From positions 1 to 61,704 of the forward strand of contig JADHTJ010000010.1 in NCBI GenBank assembly GCA_016785015.1: 61,704 nucleotides of DNA, written 5' to 3'. Shown here in pieces: positions 50,620-59,478 of the stretch. This stretch comes from Anaerolineales bacterium. GTDB taxonomy: Bacteria > Chloroflexota > Anaerolineae > Anaerolineales > UBA11858. The translations under genes were made by a program, and so were the position numbers. The notes beneath the pieces are model-generated. The model searched no databases. It worked only from the letters and a program-made list of their open reading frames with translations, and was not told where the DNA came from. The number at the start of each line of letters is the position of its first letter. Position 1 is the stretch's first letter.

Positions 50620-51663
50620 ATGATATCTTCAACTTACCTCCCTATTCTTGAATTGACGCGTGGAAGCATCATCGAGTCGATTCATTTCGGCGCATTTGCC
50701 ATCGTCGATTCGCATAATAATCTACTCGCCGCGCATGGTGACCCTAAAGCGACTTCATTTCTCAGGTCTGCGGCTAAACCCTTTCAAGCACTGCCGCTTA
50801 TCGAAAGTGGCGGGCACCGTCATTGGGAGTTATCTAAAAAAGAAATCGCTATCATCTGCGCATCCCACGGTGGCACAGATGATCACGCTGAGACAGTTCT
50901 TGGAATTCAGAAAAAGATCAATGTCGATGATGAATATTTGCTATGTGGAACGCACCCCCCGCTTGATCCAGAAACATCATTTACACTTCGTGCACAAGGG
51001 ATTGATCCAACACCAAAACGACATAACTGCTCAGGCAAGCATACTGGCATGTTGGCCTTGGCGCAATTAATGGATGTCCCTATGGCGGACTATATAAACC
51101 CTGAGCATCCCATCCAAAAAGAGATTAAGCAAACTTTCAGTAGAATGTGCGGAATCGACCCCGAGGCTGTTTCAATGGGTACCGATGGTTGTTCTGCTCC
51201 CAATTTTGCCATTCCCCTTGAAAACGCAGCCCTGGGGTTCGCGCGTCTTTGTGATCCTCATGATCTCCCTGCAAAGCGGGCTGAAGCCTGTAGAACCATT
51301 ACCAATGCCATGACCACCTACCCTGATATGGTCGCCGGTCCAGGTCGCTTTGACACACATCTCATGGAAGCCGCTGAAGGAAAGGTGGTTGCAAAAGTGG
51401 GTGCAGAAGGATACTTTTGTATTGGCATCATGCCCGGTGCTATAAACGATGATTCCCCTGGGATTGGCATCGCTATCAAAATTACTGATGGTGATTTAAA
51501 AAACCGTGCCCGACCTGCCGCAATTTTGGATATTCTACGTCAGCTTGGCGTGCTCAATCAAGCTCAATTAGACAAATTATCATCCTTTGGCCCAAAATAC
51601 ATATTGAAAAATTGGCGCCAACTCATTGTGGGGGAACTCAGGTCGGTTATTGAGTTGAAATAA
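50620..51663 (+). CDS. L-asparaginase II family protein
   Basis: A 347-residue member of the Asparaginase_II family (distinct from the classical tetrameric AnsB type). Conserved blocks are ELTRGSIIESIHFGAFAIVD, FLRSAAKPFQALPLIESG, ICASHGGTDDHAETV, HNCSGKHTGMLAL, MGTDGCSAPNFAIPL and MVAGPGRFDTHLME. It would hydrolyse asparagine to aspartate and ammonia, presumably in the cytoplasm since no signal peptide is seen. No ribosome site is evident before the ATG. It is 43 bases after the MBL-fold gene. Confidence 0.88.
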   Translation: MISSTYLPILELTRGSIIESIHFGAFAIVDSHNNLLAAHGDPKATSFLRSAAKPFQALPLIESGGHRHWELSKKEIAIICASHGGTDDHAETVLGIQKKINVDDEYLLCGTHPPLDPETSFTLRAQGIDPTPKRHNCSGKHTGMLALAQLMDVPMADYINPEHPIQKEIKQTFSRMCGIDPEAVSMGTDGCSAPNFAIPLENAALGFARLCDPHDLPAKRAEACRTITNAMTTYPDMVAGPGRFDTHLMEAAEGKVVAKVGAEGYFCIGIMPGAINDDSPGIGIAIKITDGDLKNRARPAAILDILRQLGVLNQAQLDKLSSFGPKYILKNWRQLIVGELRSVIELK

Positions 51664-51727
51664 GTTACTAAAATCAGAATATTAAACACTGGCAATAATT
51701 TCTGTATTCTATCGACTCACCCAAAAC

Positions 51728-52738
51728 ATGAAGACAATCCGTAGCTGGGTAGCTGGAACCCCACAGGTTAGAGAATTATCCATTTTCGGGAGCATATACC
51801 TGATCTTGGCCCTTATAAATCTAAGAGCAAAGCTCTATTTGACTCCAGCATGGTTTAATGGAACGCTTGAAAGAAACCACAACTTGCTCCTCGCATACCA
51901 ATATACAAACAATGAGCAATCGCGACTTCTCCAATTCTACATACCTGAGGCATTTCGCTTCATTTTTGGTATGTCAATCCCAAATGCATATATACTTCAA
52001 AGGTGGCTGTTCGTATTTCTGGCTTTGATTGGTTTTCATTTCTTCCAAAGAAAGTGGTTTGACACAAAAACATCTTTTGCCGGAGTTTTGTTCCTGGCAA
52101 GTATCATGCCGCTGAGTTATTACAATCACCTACAGGAAAGTGCCCCTTTCCTGTTGCTATCTTTCCTTTTAGTGCTGTGGGCAATTCGAGAACAACATAC
52201 CATTGGATACGTGTTATTGCTATTTGTTGGTGCATTCAACAATGAGACAATCCTTTCTTTGCCATTCGTTTATTTCTGTTATAACTTCAGGCGTTTCGAA
52301 ATAAAGCATACATTGAACCTTTCACTGAGAACAATCGCAACTTGTTTGCCCGCCTATATTGCTGCTGGAGTAATCCGCTACATAAATCGCGCTAGACCTC
52401 ATTTAGGAGGTGCTTGGCATTTCCCAGACAATATTGAAGGATTTTTGGGGAATATCCAGTTCACACCCCTCGAGTATTGGAAAGCCGAATACCTATATAT
52501 CATCTTCATATTTGGTGTGTTATGGATATTTGCAATGCTCAATTATTCTAAAAAGCCTCTATTTTTACAAAGAGCGGTGCTTTTAATCCCAATATTCCTA
52601 GTTATTCATTTTCTTACGGGTATCATCAAAGAAGTTCGCCAGTTACTTCCTCTGAGTTTTATCATCATCCCTATGGCGTTTTTCTACATTTTCCCATCTG
52701 ATGTGAAAACAGCTAATGAACTCAATCAAAGCTCATAG
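51728..52738 (+). CDS. Polytopic membrane protein of unknown function
   Basis: A 336-residue multi-pass protein with around eight hydrophobic segments. It has an early outer loop (NGTLERNHNLLLAYQYTNNE) and a long non-membrane loop near residues 215-260. I do not see a defined family motif. The overall layout and the adjoining GT87-like gene, which it overlaps by 23 bases, suggest a GT-C-type glycosyltransferase or a subunit of one. That function is inference only. Base composition is more AT-rich than the glycan operons. Confidence 0.6.
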   Translation: MKTIRSWVAGTPQVRELSIFGSIYLILALINLRAKLYLTPAWFNGTLERNHNLLLAYQYTNNEQSRLLQFYIPEAFRFIFGMSIPNAYILQRWLFVFLALIGFHFFQRKWFDTKTSFAGVLFLASIMPLSYYNHLQESAPFLLLSFLLVLWAIREQHTIGYVLLLFVGAFNNETILSLPFVYFCYNFRRFEIKHTLNLSLRTIATCLPAYIAAGVIRYINRARPHLGGAWHFPDNIEGFLGNIQFTPLEYWKAEYLYIIFIFGVLWIFAMLNYSKKPLFLQRAVLLIPIFLVIHFLTGIIKEVRQLLPLSFIIIPMAFFYIFPSDVKTANELNQSS

Positions 52739-53993
52739 CAACCGGTTTATCATTGCAGGTTTGGTCGTTATTCAATTGGTGGCGCTTTCAATTGTTGCCC
52801 TCGTTGGATATGAACTCTACACGGATTGGCACGATGATTCCATAGAAATTTACTATGTGTACTCAACAAGATTTCTTGATGGGGAAATGCCTTTTCGAGA
52901 TTTCGCCATGGAATACCCCCCGCTGGCTTTGATAGCCTTCTGTTTACCCCACCTGATAGCATTCGGGAAAGAACTTAGTATCGATCAATATACGAATTTT
53001 TATCTCTTTGTAAATGTGCTGTTTAGTCTGATAGTGTCGATTATCGTACTATCTCTGTTCCAAAAGTGGCAGCCTAAAAACCGCCGAATCGTAGAGCCAA
53101 TCGCTCTGCTGACAGTAGCTTTGGTAATCTGCGCACCAATTCTGCCCTGGCGTTACGATTTATTCCCTGCCCTACTAACAATTCTCTCTCTTTATCTTCT
53201 TATCATAAACAAACCTGTTGCATCAGGTATTTCCATAGGAATCGCGGTTGCTGCAAAACTATATCCTGCAGTTTTAATTCCTGTCTTCATGTTATACCTG
53301 CTCTCAAAGGCTGATCTGCGCTCACTCAAACGCTTCATAATTGGGGGAGGTATCAGTGCAACCACACTAATCCCATTCATTGTTCTCGCCCCAAATTCAT
53401 TTACATCATTTCTCTCTTACCATCAACAGCGCGGGTTAGAAGTTGAAAGCCTGATGAGCGGGTTCATTCTTCTAGGCAAAATGGTGGGAATCATCCCTGC
53501 AACGATTGTCTACAACTATACAGCATTTCACCTTTCATCACCTTATGCAGATATAATCCTGCGATGGCTCCCCTATGTTGCGATAACCTTGTTCGCGATA
53601 ATATATGCAAGCTGTTACATCCAATTCAAAAAAGCTTTTACAGCAAATAATAAGATCCCAACAGACAGTTTACTTGCCTATTCTGTTCTTGCCTTACTCA
53701 TATTCTTGATCACGAATAAAGTATTCTCTCCACAATACATCATTTGGATTTTACCTTTCTTCCCCTTAATGAGGCTTAGGTATGCCAGTTTATTCCTGAT
53801 AATTTCTTTTCTAACAATAATGATTTTCCCAGTTGGATTCAAATTGATCATTGACGCAAACCAGCTAGGTATAATTCTGTTGAACCTACGAAATGGGCTT
53901 ATCGTTGTACTTACCTTATGGATATTTATTGACTACTTTCCGTTTTCCAAAAGGTCAAGCATTTCTGAACCTGCATTATCCGAGGAAATCTAA
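52716..53993 (+). CDS. GT87-like polyprenol-phosphate mannosyltransferase
   Basis: A 425-residue polytopic protein. The first outer loop reads YYVYSTRFLDGEMPFRDFAM followed by EYPPLALIAFCLPHL. The Tyr-Pro-Pro motif and preceding Asp are typical of GT87 (DUF2029) mannosyltransferases. APILPWRYDLFPALLTIL, SIGIAVAAKLYPAVLIPVF and VFSPQYIIWILPFFPL match the same family. It would use polyprenyl-phosphate mannose outside the membrane. It overlaps the previous membrane protein gene by 23 bases and is followed after 8 bases by the endonuclease III gene. Confidence 0.82.
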   Translation: MNSIKAHSNRFIIAGLVVIQLVALSIVALVGYELYTDWHDDSIEIYYVYSTRFLDGEMPFRDFAMEYPPLALIAFCLPHLIAFGKELSIDQYTNFYLFVNVLFSLIVSIIVLSLFQKWQPKNRRIVEPIALLTVALVICAPILPWRYDLFPALLTILSLYLLIINKPVASGISIGIAVAAKLYPAVLIPVFMLYLLSKADLRSLKRFIIGGGISATTLIPFIVLAPNSFTSFLSYHQQRGLEVESLMSGFILLGKMVGIIPATIVYNYTAFHLSSPYADIILRWLPYVAITLFAIIYASCYIQFKKAFTANNKIPTDSLLAYSVLALLIFLITNKVFSPQYIIWILPFFPLMRLRYASLFLIISFLTIMIFPVGFKLIIDANQLGIILLNLRNGLIVVLTLWIFIDYFPFSKRSSISEPALSEEI

Positions 53994-54001
53994 TCTTTGA
54001 A

Positions 54002-54673
54002 ATGAATCAAGCCACAAAAATCCACCAACGTTTATTGGAACACTATGGCGAGCCGACCTGGCGTAATCCTTTACCCGCTTTGGACGAATTAGTATCGACT
54101 ATACTCTCTCAAAACACAAATGATATAAACCGCGATAGAGCATTCGAGTCTCTGAGAAATCAATTCCCCACCTGGGAGCAAGTTCGCGATGCCGATACCG
54201 CTGAAGCTATCGAGGCTATACGCACTGCCGGGTTGGCCAACCAAAAAGGCCCTCGGATACAGAATGTGCTCAGAAAAATTACTGAACAGCGCGGCTCCTT
54301 GAATTTAGATTTTTTGAACGATCTTCCATCCCAGGAAGCATACGACTGGCTTATGCAGTTCAAAGGCGTCGGTCCTAAAACTGCATCGATTGTTTTGCAG
54401 TTTTCTCTTGGCAAACCTGCCTTTCCTGTTGACACACATGTTCACCGAATTTCTGGTCGAGTTGGGCTGCGACCACAAAAGATGTCTGCAGACAAAGCCC
54501 ACAAACACCTCGCTGAACAATTCCCCCCAGAAACCTATTACGCCGCGCATCTAAACATCATTCGTTTAGGAAGAGAAATATGTCAGGCACGAAAGCCGCA
54601 GTGCCAGATTTGCCCAATACAAGATTTGTGCGAGTATTACTCCTCAGTATTTATCAAAACCTCTGACCCGTAG
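54002..54673 (+). CDS. nth: Endonuclease III-like DNA glycosylase
   Basis: A 223-residue HhH-GPD base-excision enzyme. The helix-hairpin-helix reads MQFKGVGPKTASIVLQF with the catalytic Lys, and the catalytic Asp lies in FPVDTHVHRISGRVGL. The C-terminal 4Fe-4S loop has the exact C-X6-C-X2-C-X5-C spacing (CQARKPQCQICPIQDLC). The early LVSTILSQNTND block is typical. It removes oxidised pyrimidines and nicks the abasic site. It is embedded between two membrane-glycosyltransferase genes with 8- and 2-base gaps, so it is transcribed with them. Confidence 0.9.
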   Translation: MNQATKIHQRLLEHYGEPTWRNPLPALDELVSTILSQNTNDINRDRAFESLRNQFPTWEQVRDADTAEAIEAIRTAGLANQKGPRIQNVLRKITEQRGSLNLDFLNDLPSQEAYDWLMQFKGVGPKTASIVLQFSLGKPAFPVDTHVHRISGRVGLRPQKMSADKAHKHLAEQFPPETYYAAHLNIIRLGREICQARKPQCQICPIQDLCEYYSSVFIKTSDP

Positions 54674-54675
54674 TA

Positions 54676-56208
54676 ATGAAAACAATAAACACATACTCTC
54701 TACAATACTATCTAATAACTACATTGATTGGAGGTCTCATTGCTCTTATTTGGTTAGTAATTATCCCCAGCGATGCTGAAAATGGAGTAATTTTTGGCTT
54801 CTCTACATTTCGTTTGATCCTCTTTGCAATAAAGCTAGTGTTGCTTCTCGCGGTAGCCATCATCACCCGGAAAGCACTCAAAGATTTCAAATGGTCAACT
54901 ACATTTGGAATGCGAATCGAAACGATATCCCAATCCGATGGCAATTTGACCACGGTCACCGTTCTCTCGCTGTCCGGCTTTTTATACGGCGTATATTTCA
55001 TCTTTACAGCCTTTACGACAACCGATCTCTTCATCCAGGGATACTTCACCCGGTTAGCGCCTTTCATGCTTTGGTTCACGTTTATTTGTGGGCAGACATT
55101 AATATTTTTCTTTCAGGGAAAAGGAATTCTCAAACAGTATCTCCGTTCACATGGAATCGCAGTCTTAGTATTATTATTCATACTGACCGGTGGATTGGCA
55201 ATGCATTCCTATCTGTGGGAATTGCATCCAGAAGATTGGGATACTCATACGATGTTCAACAGAGATGGAAAGTTCGATCTCGAAGAACAGGATATCTTTG
55301 CCATTTTCAATGAGGGAAAACGACTCCAACAAGGTATCAATCCCTATGAACGTTCACTAGATATTAATGCCAATATCGAATGGAATCAGATATTCGCCAC
55401 CTATTTGCCCGTTTCTTATACCTTGGCATGGTTTACCCAAGAAATTGGTTTAGATGATTTCACCCAATGGGTTGAACTTTGGCAAGTGCTATTTTTAATT
55501 GCCAATTTGGGAATCACGTACCTGCTTTTCTATATCCCTTATCACCGCTACGATAATTTGATTTTTGCTGTTGTTGCATCGATATTTTGGCTGTTTAACC
55601 GTTGGACACTTCACATGACGATGATCTACCACATCGATTTCATTGCCATTTTCTTCATGCTGCTCTCGCTTATCACATGGCCAAAACGCAAAATCATCTC
55701 ATTGCTAGCCTTTGGAATTTCCTTAAGCGTGAAACATATTGCCATGTTTATGATCCCCCTTTATGTGATTTGGATTTGGCAATCGGTCGAGAACAAATCG
55801 ATCAAGCAGTTTCTCCAACTAAATCTTGTCTTGGGCAGCATCCCTCTCATTGTGTCGGCGCCCTTTTTAGTTTGGAATGCTAAGGGATTTGTAAAATCTA
55901 TTTTCGTCTCCGCAACTCGAATTTCAGAAAGTCATTTTGGAGCACCAGCGATTGATACCTTGTTGGGATTATCTGGAATCCCAGCAAAACTTCCAATGCT
56001 TCTCATGATGGCGCTCATCTTTCTTGCGGCATGGTTCAAAAAAATCAGACATAATACTGCTGCCTTTCTCATATTGCTTATCTTTGTAGATTTCAATTCA
56101 GTTCTCTTCCGGCAATATATGACCTGGGCATTTCCTATCATCCCACTGGTCATTTGCGAAAATCTTCTATCAACCCATGAAACAAGCGAAACTTCAGATC
56201 AAAATTGA
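54676..56208 (+). CDS. Polytopic membrane protein with the FGxSxxRL N-terminal module
   Basis: A 510-residue multi-pass protein. Its first ~160 residues match the N-terminal module of the giant proteins at 2055-4706 and 5408-8083: IPSDAENGVIFGFSTFRLIL then DLFIQGYFTRLAPFMLW. The rest differs, with an outer loop LQQGINPYERSLDINANIEW and many membrane segments including FWLFNRWTLHMTMIYHIDF, as in GT-C mannosyltransferases. It lacks the long C-terminal soluble domain of the other two. It begins two bases after the endonuclease III stop, consistent with re-initiation. Confidence 0.7.
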   Translation: MKTINTYSLQYYLITTLIGGLIALIWLVIIPSDAENGVIFGFSTFRLILFAIKLVLLLAVAIITRKALKDFKWSTTFGMRIETISQSDGNLTTVTVLSLSGFLYGVYFIFTAFTTTDLFIQGYFTRLAPFMLWFTFICGQTLIFFFQGKGILKQYLRSHGIAVLVLLFILTGGLAMHSYLWELHPEDWDTHTMFNRDGKFDLEEQDIFAIFNEGKRLQQGINPYERSLDINANIEWNQIFATYLPVSYTLAWFTQEIGLDDFTQWVELWQVLFLIANLGITYLLFYIPYHRYDNLIFAVVASIFWLFNRWTLHMTMIYHIDFIAIFFMLLSLITWPKRKIISLLAFGISLSVKHIAMFMIPLYVIWIWQSVENKSIKQFLQLNLVLGSIPLIVSAPFLVWNAKGFVKSIFVSATRISESHFGAPAIDTLLGLSGIPAKLPMLLMMALIFLAAWFKKIRHNTAAFLILLIFVDFNSVLFRQYMTWAFPIIPLVICENLLSTHETSETSDQN

Positions 56209-56222
56209 AAGCGAGGCAAATT

Positions 56223-56639
56223 ATGGCCTATCTATTTCCCAGCGCCGAATGGCTCCAAGCACTCGAAGAGAAACTTAACAGCGATGAACAATATGCTCAA
56301 ATCGCCAGAAAATGGGAAGGCGATCTCATGTTTAATATCGAACCTGAAGGAGCGTTCACTGCCCCTATGAAGCTCTATCTTGACTTATGGCATGGTGAAT
56401 GCCGCAGGACCTTCGTTGTAGATGAAGCTCACGAAAGTGAACTGAGCCCAGCTTTTGTACTCAGTGCACCATATAACAACTTCACTCGCATCATCACAGG
56501 AGATCTTGACCCCATGCAAGCTATGATCACCCGCAAACTGCGAGTGAAGGGCAGTATGACCTACATGATGCGCAATGTTCCAGTGGTGCTTGATTTTGTG
56601 CGTTGTGCTCAAGAAGTTGATACAGAGCTAACAGAATAA
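56223..56639 (+). CDS. SCP2 sterol-carrier-like domain protein
   Basis: A 138-residue single-domain protein. The pattern DLMFNIEPEGAFTAPMKLYLDLWHG, then PAFVLSAPYNNFTRIITGDLDPMQAM and LRVKGSMTYMMRNVPVVLDFV matches SCP2-type lipid-binding domains. It probably binds a hydrophobic ligand in the cytoplasm. I use ATG 56223 with GAGG upstream; an in-frame TTG at 56205 would overlap the preceding gene by four bases and cannot be excluded. It lies 60 bases before a histidine kinase gene. Confidence 0.8.
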   Translation: MAYLFPSAEWLQALEEKLNSDEQYAQIARKWEGDLMFNIEPEGAFTAPMKLYLDLWHGECRRTFVVDEAHESELSPAFVLSAPYNNFTRIITGDLDPMQAMITRKLRVKGSMTYMMRNVPVVLDFVRCAQEVDTELTE

Positions 56640-56656
56640 GTAAACGCTATATGCTG

Positions 56657-56662
56657 TATAAT
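56657..56662 (+). promoter_or_regulatory. -10 element before the second histidine kinase
   Basis: A perfect TATAAT lies 37 bases before the ATG at 56700. No convincing -35 at 16-18 bases. No strong ribosome site is visible before the ATG either. Confidence 0.35.
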
Positions 56663-56699
56663 TCATATATCGGTAATTTTCAGTAGTGATCGGCACCCA

Positions 56700-58511
56700 A
56701 TGAAGAAAGAACAGCAAATCAATACCCTAAACGAACTCGAGCAAGCGCTAAATAGCCTCGAAAAACAAACCCTCCCAATCGACACGCGTGGGGCAATACA
56801 CAATGCCAAAAGTCGCCTGAGTCAATTCAAAAGATCAATCGAACAAGACGCGGGACAGGGTCGGCTGGCAGCGCTCTATCGTGTTTCCCAGAGTTTAGGA
56901 GTTTCGCTCAACCTTGATGATGTGCTCACTCAAGTGATGGATGCGGTCATTCAACTGACGAATGCAGAGCGCGGGTTCCTCACGTTGGTCGACAAGGACT
57001 CATCTAATCTGAATTTAGTTGCTGCCAGAAATATCCAGCAAGAAAATTTGCAGCGCGAAGATATGAACGTCAGCCGCACGGTGATCCGTTCGGTCATTGA
57101 GAGCGGGAGTGGTGTAGTAACCACCGATGCGCAAGATGATCCCCGGTTTTCAGATCAAGAATCAGTAATCATTAACGCACTACGCTCCATCATGTGCGCG
57201 CCACTACGTGCACGCAGACAAATCATTGGCGCAATCTATGTAGATAATCGCGCTCGATCTGGAATTTTCACCCAAGATGATTTGGATCTTCTGAACACAT
57301 TCGCTACTCAAGCAGCCGTTGCGATTGAAAATGCCCAACTCTATACCCGCACCGATCAAGCGCTTGGAGCGCGTGTCACAGAGTTGGAAACACTCAGCCT
57401 AATCGATCAGGAATTGAATGCTCAATTAGATTTGGATCATGTCTTGTTGATCACACGACAGTGGGCACTCAAAGGAACCAAAGCGGCCGAGGGATGGGTT
57501 GTTCTTTGCAATGATGAGGATTCGGTTACCAATTTAGTTTCAGCATCTCAAGAAGGGGATGCTGCTGAACTTGACGATTGGGTGATTGCCGGAATTTCAC
57601 TGGATACTGCTCCCAAGCTTTTCCCAGCTAAAGACGACACCCCCAGCTATTTCATAGCGCCCTTCTCGCACACAGGCAAAACCATCGGTGCGATCATCGT
57701 ATCCCATCCTGAGACAATTTCAGCTTCCGATCAACAATTCCTCGAGCGATTGGCGGCGCGCGCGGCAGCAGCTGTTGAGAATGCGCGTCTCTACGCAGCC
57801 ATTGAGTTTGCCAACGAAGCAAAATCTCAATTCGTTTCGATTGTCACCCATGAACTGCGCATTCCATTAACTTCAATCAAGGGCTATACAGATCTGATCC
57901 GCCAGGGAATTGTCGGCGAAACCACAGATCAGCAAAATGAATTTCTCGATGTCATTGGCAACAATGTCGGCCGCATGGCCGATTTGATTTCAGATCTTTC
58001 CGATATCTCCAGGATCGAACGCGGCAATATAAATCTCAAACCCGAAATCATCACTGTGCAGACCCAGGTGCTTGAAACTTTGAGCAGTCTACGGCACAAA
58101 CTCGAAGAGAAATCGCAAAATTTACTTACCGATCTTCCTAACAAACCCTTGGAAGCCTATGCCGATCCAAGCAGAGTGGTACAGGTGCTGACCAATCTTG
58201 TCAGCAACGCTTGGAAATATACCCCAGAGGGCGGTGAGATCTCCATTCGGGCTTATCCGAATAATGGACAAATCTGTGTAGAAGTGACTGACACTGGCAT
58301 TGGTATTAGCAAGGAGGAACAAACCAAACTCTTTACCCAGTTTTTCCGTTCCGAGTCTGCGGTAGTACGGGAGCAATCAGGTTGGGGGTTAGGATTGAGT
58401 GTGACGCGGAGGTTGATCGACATTATGGGAGGTGAAATAGGGTTTAATAGTAAACTTGATAAAGGTAGTACTTTCTGGTTCACACTTCCAACATCTGCAA
58501 AATCGCAATAA
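56700..58511 (+). CDS. Sensor histidine kinase, coiled coil-GAF-GAF-HisKA-HATPase
   Basis: A 603-residue soluble kinase. Residues 1-55 form a charged helix (NTLNELEQALNSLEKQ). GAF1 covers ~60-215 (RGFLTLVDKDSSNL, MCAPLRARRQIIGAIYVDNRA) and GAF2 ~225-365. The phospho-acceptor is His384 in VTHELRIPLTSIKGYTDLIR, where Ile replaces the usual Thr or Ser after Arg. ATPase blocks are LVSNAWKYTPEGG, DTGIGISKEE and GWGLGLSVTRRL. No membrane segment and no adjacent response regulator. Confidence 0.9.
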   Translation: MKKEQQINTLNELEQALNSLEKQTLPIDTRGAIHNAKSRLSQFKRSIEQDAGQGRLAALYRVSQSLGVSLNLDDVLTQVMDAVIQLTNAERGFLTLVDKDSSNLNLVAARNIQQENLQREDMNVSRTVIRSVIESGSGVVTTDAQDDPRFSDQESVIINALRSIMCAPLRARRQIIGAIYVDNRARSGIFTQDDLDLLNTFATQAAVAIENAQLYTRTDQALGARVTELETLSLIDQELNAQLDLDHVLLITRQWALKGTKAAEGWVVLCNDEDSVTNLVSASQEGDAAELDDWVIAGISLDTAPKLFPAKDDTPSYFIAPFSHTGKTIGAIIVSHPETISASDQQFLERLAARAAAAVENARLYAAIEFANEAKSQFVSIVTHELRIPLTSIKGYTDLIRQGIVGETTDQQNEFLDVIGNNVGRMADLISDLSDISRIERGNINLKPEIITVQTQVLETLSSLRHKLEEKSQNLLTDLPNKPLEAYADPSRVVQVLTNLVSNAWKYTPEGGEISIRAYPNNGQICVEVTDTGIGISKEEQTKLFTQFFRSESAVVREQSGWGLGLSVTRRLIDIMGGEIGFNSKLDKGSTFWFTLPTSAKSQ

Positions 58512-58531
58512 GTACCAACATAAACTATTCT

Positions 58532-59164
58532 ATGGCCAAACGAAACCCTGGCAACCGGCACATCCTTCTCTTATACCAACGTTCGTGGAATCGATTGTGG
58601 AAGTCCACATTGTTACTCGGTATTCTATTGGGATTGGTATGGTGGCAATCAGGAAGTGAAATGGCTCTTATCCAAAACGCGAATAACCTCTGGGTATTGG
58701 CTGGGGCAGTAATTTGCCTGCTGATAGGAGTATTCGCTAGGTTCGCTCGAAATATGAGTTATGTCCAACCCCAGGCAACCCACTTTCAAATCGCGACACC
58801 ATTTATGAAGCTCAATGTTTCTTACCGTAGAATGCGCACCATCAGACCTGTTGACCTGGTTCAAATATTCCCGCCCAACCAACAAAAATGGGCAACAATA
58901 CGGTTTTTAAGCCCGCTCTACGGATATACAGCATTGGCAGTCGAGTTAAAAGGCTACCCGCTTTCACCATTCGCTTTACGCCTTTTTTTTCCACCCCAAT
59001 TCTTCCTCCCCAAAGCCACGGGTTTCGTATTGATCGTAAAAGATTGGATGAAGCTCAGCACCGAATTAGATACCCGCATCGGTGCCTTGCAAGGGGGGAA
59101 ACAAAAATCACCTGATCAGCCTGGTTTAATTGAGAGTATTCGACAGGGTAATCGGCGCTGGTAA
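58532..59164 (+). CDS. Small membrane protein with possible PH-like domain
   Basis: A 210-residue protein. Two hydrophobic segments near residues 20-40 and 50-72 (NNLWVLAGAVICLLIGVFARF) are followed by a soluble domain with ATHFQIATPFMKLNVSYRRMRTI. That is the kind of strand pattern found in bacterial PH-type membrane proteins. A Pro/Phe-rich stretch (RLFFPPQFFLPK) may dip into the membrane. I do not recognise a named family. It follows the kinase by 20 bases and may share its transcript. Confidence 0.65.
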   Translation: MAKRNPGNRHILLLYQRSWNRLWKSTLLLGILLGLVWWQSGSEMALIQNANNLWVLAGAVICLLIGVFARFARNMSYVQPQATHFQIATPFMKLNVSYRRMRTIRPVDLVQIFPPNQQKWATIRFLSPLYGYTALAVELKGYPLSPFALRLFFPPQFFLPKATGFVLIVKDWMKLSTELDTRIGALQGGKQKSPDQPGLIESIRQGNRRW

Positions 59165-59478
59165 CAGACTGAAAACGCATCTATAAGGGGGTTAGCTCCA
59201 TCAGGATTGCTGACAACAATTGTCATACCCCTAAGGGAGCATCATCACCTGCCATCGGTGATCTTTGACCATCAACATTCCACCCCAATTCTGTTATTAT
59301 TTTCAGCGGAATGGGGAGAAATCCCTTCATTCATCGCTGTTTCCTCCTTTGGCGAAGTCTCCATTGAGTACCCTCACCACTCCATGGAGACTTACCCTTT
59401 AATATCAAAATTAAACGAAAAAGATTCAGTCAGCGATATATTGGGCTGAATCTTCAAATGATTAAGTAAGAAAGAACG
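59165..59478. other. 314-base intergenic region between convergent genes
   Basis: No convincing gene. It contains three inverted repeats: TGACAA-CAA-TTGTCA at 59211-59225, a 10-bp pair AAGTCTCCAT/ATGGAGACTT at 59355-59393, and the kinase terminator at 59412-59454. The 10-bp pair may end plus-strand transcription, but its T-tract is poor. A TTG-initiated 80-codon frame (59207-59449) has no family resemblance and spans the terminator. Confidence 0.6.
59412..59454 (-). terminator. Rho-independent terminator after the third histidine kinase
   Basis: On the minus strand a 9-bp stem AAGATTCAG/CTGAATCTT (59454-59421) with a 16-base loop is followed by a T-rich run (TTTCGTTTTAATTTT). It starts 25 bases after the stop at 59479. 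Confidence 0.7.

Noticed and set aside
58532..59164. A sortase or signal-peptidase identity for the small membrane protein
   Set aside because: No catalytic Cys, Ser-Lys or similar motif is present; only two membrane segments and a soluble domain are visible.
59207..59449. An 80-codon frame starting at TTG in the 314-base gap
   Set aside because: It crosses inverted repeats and the kinase terminator, lacks a ribosome site and resembles no family.
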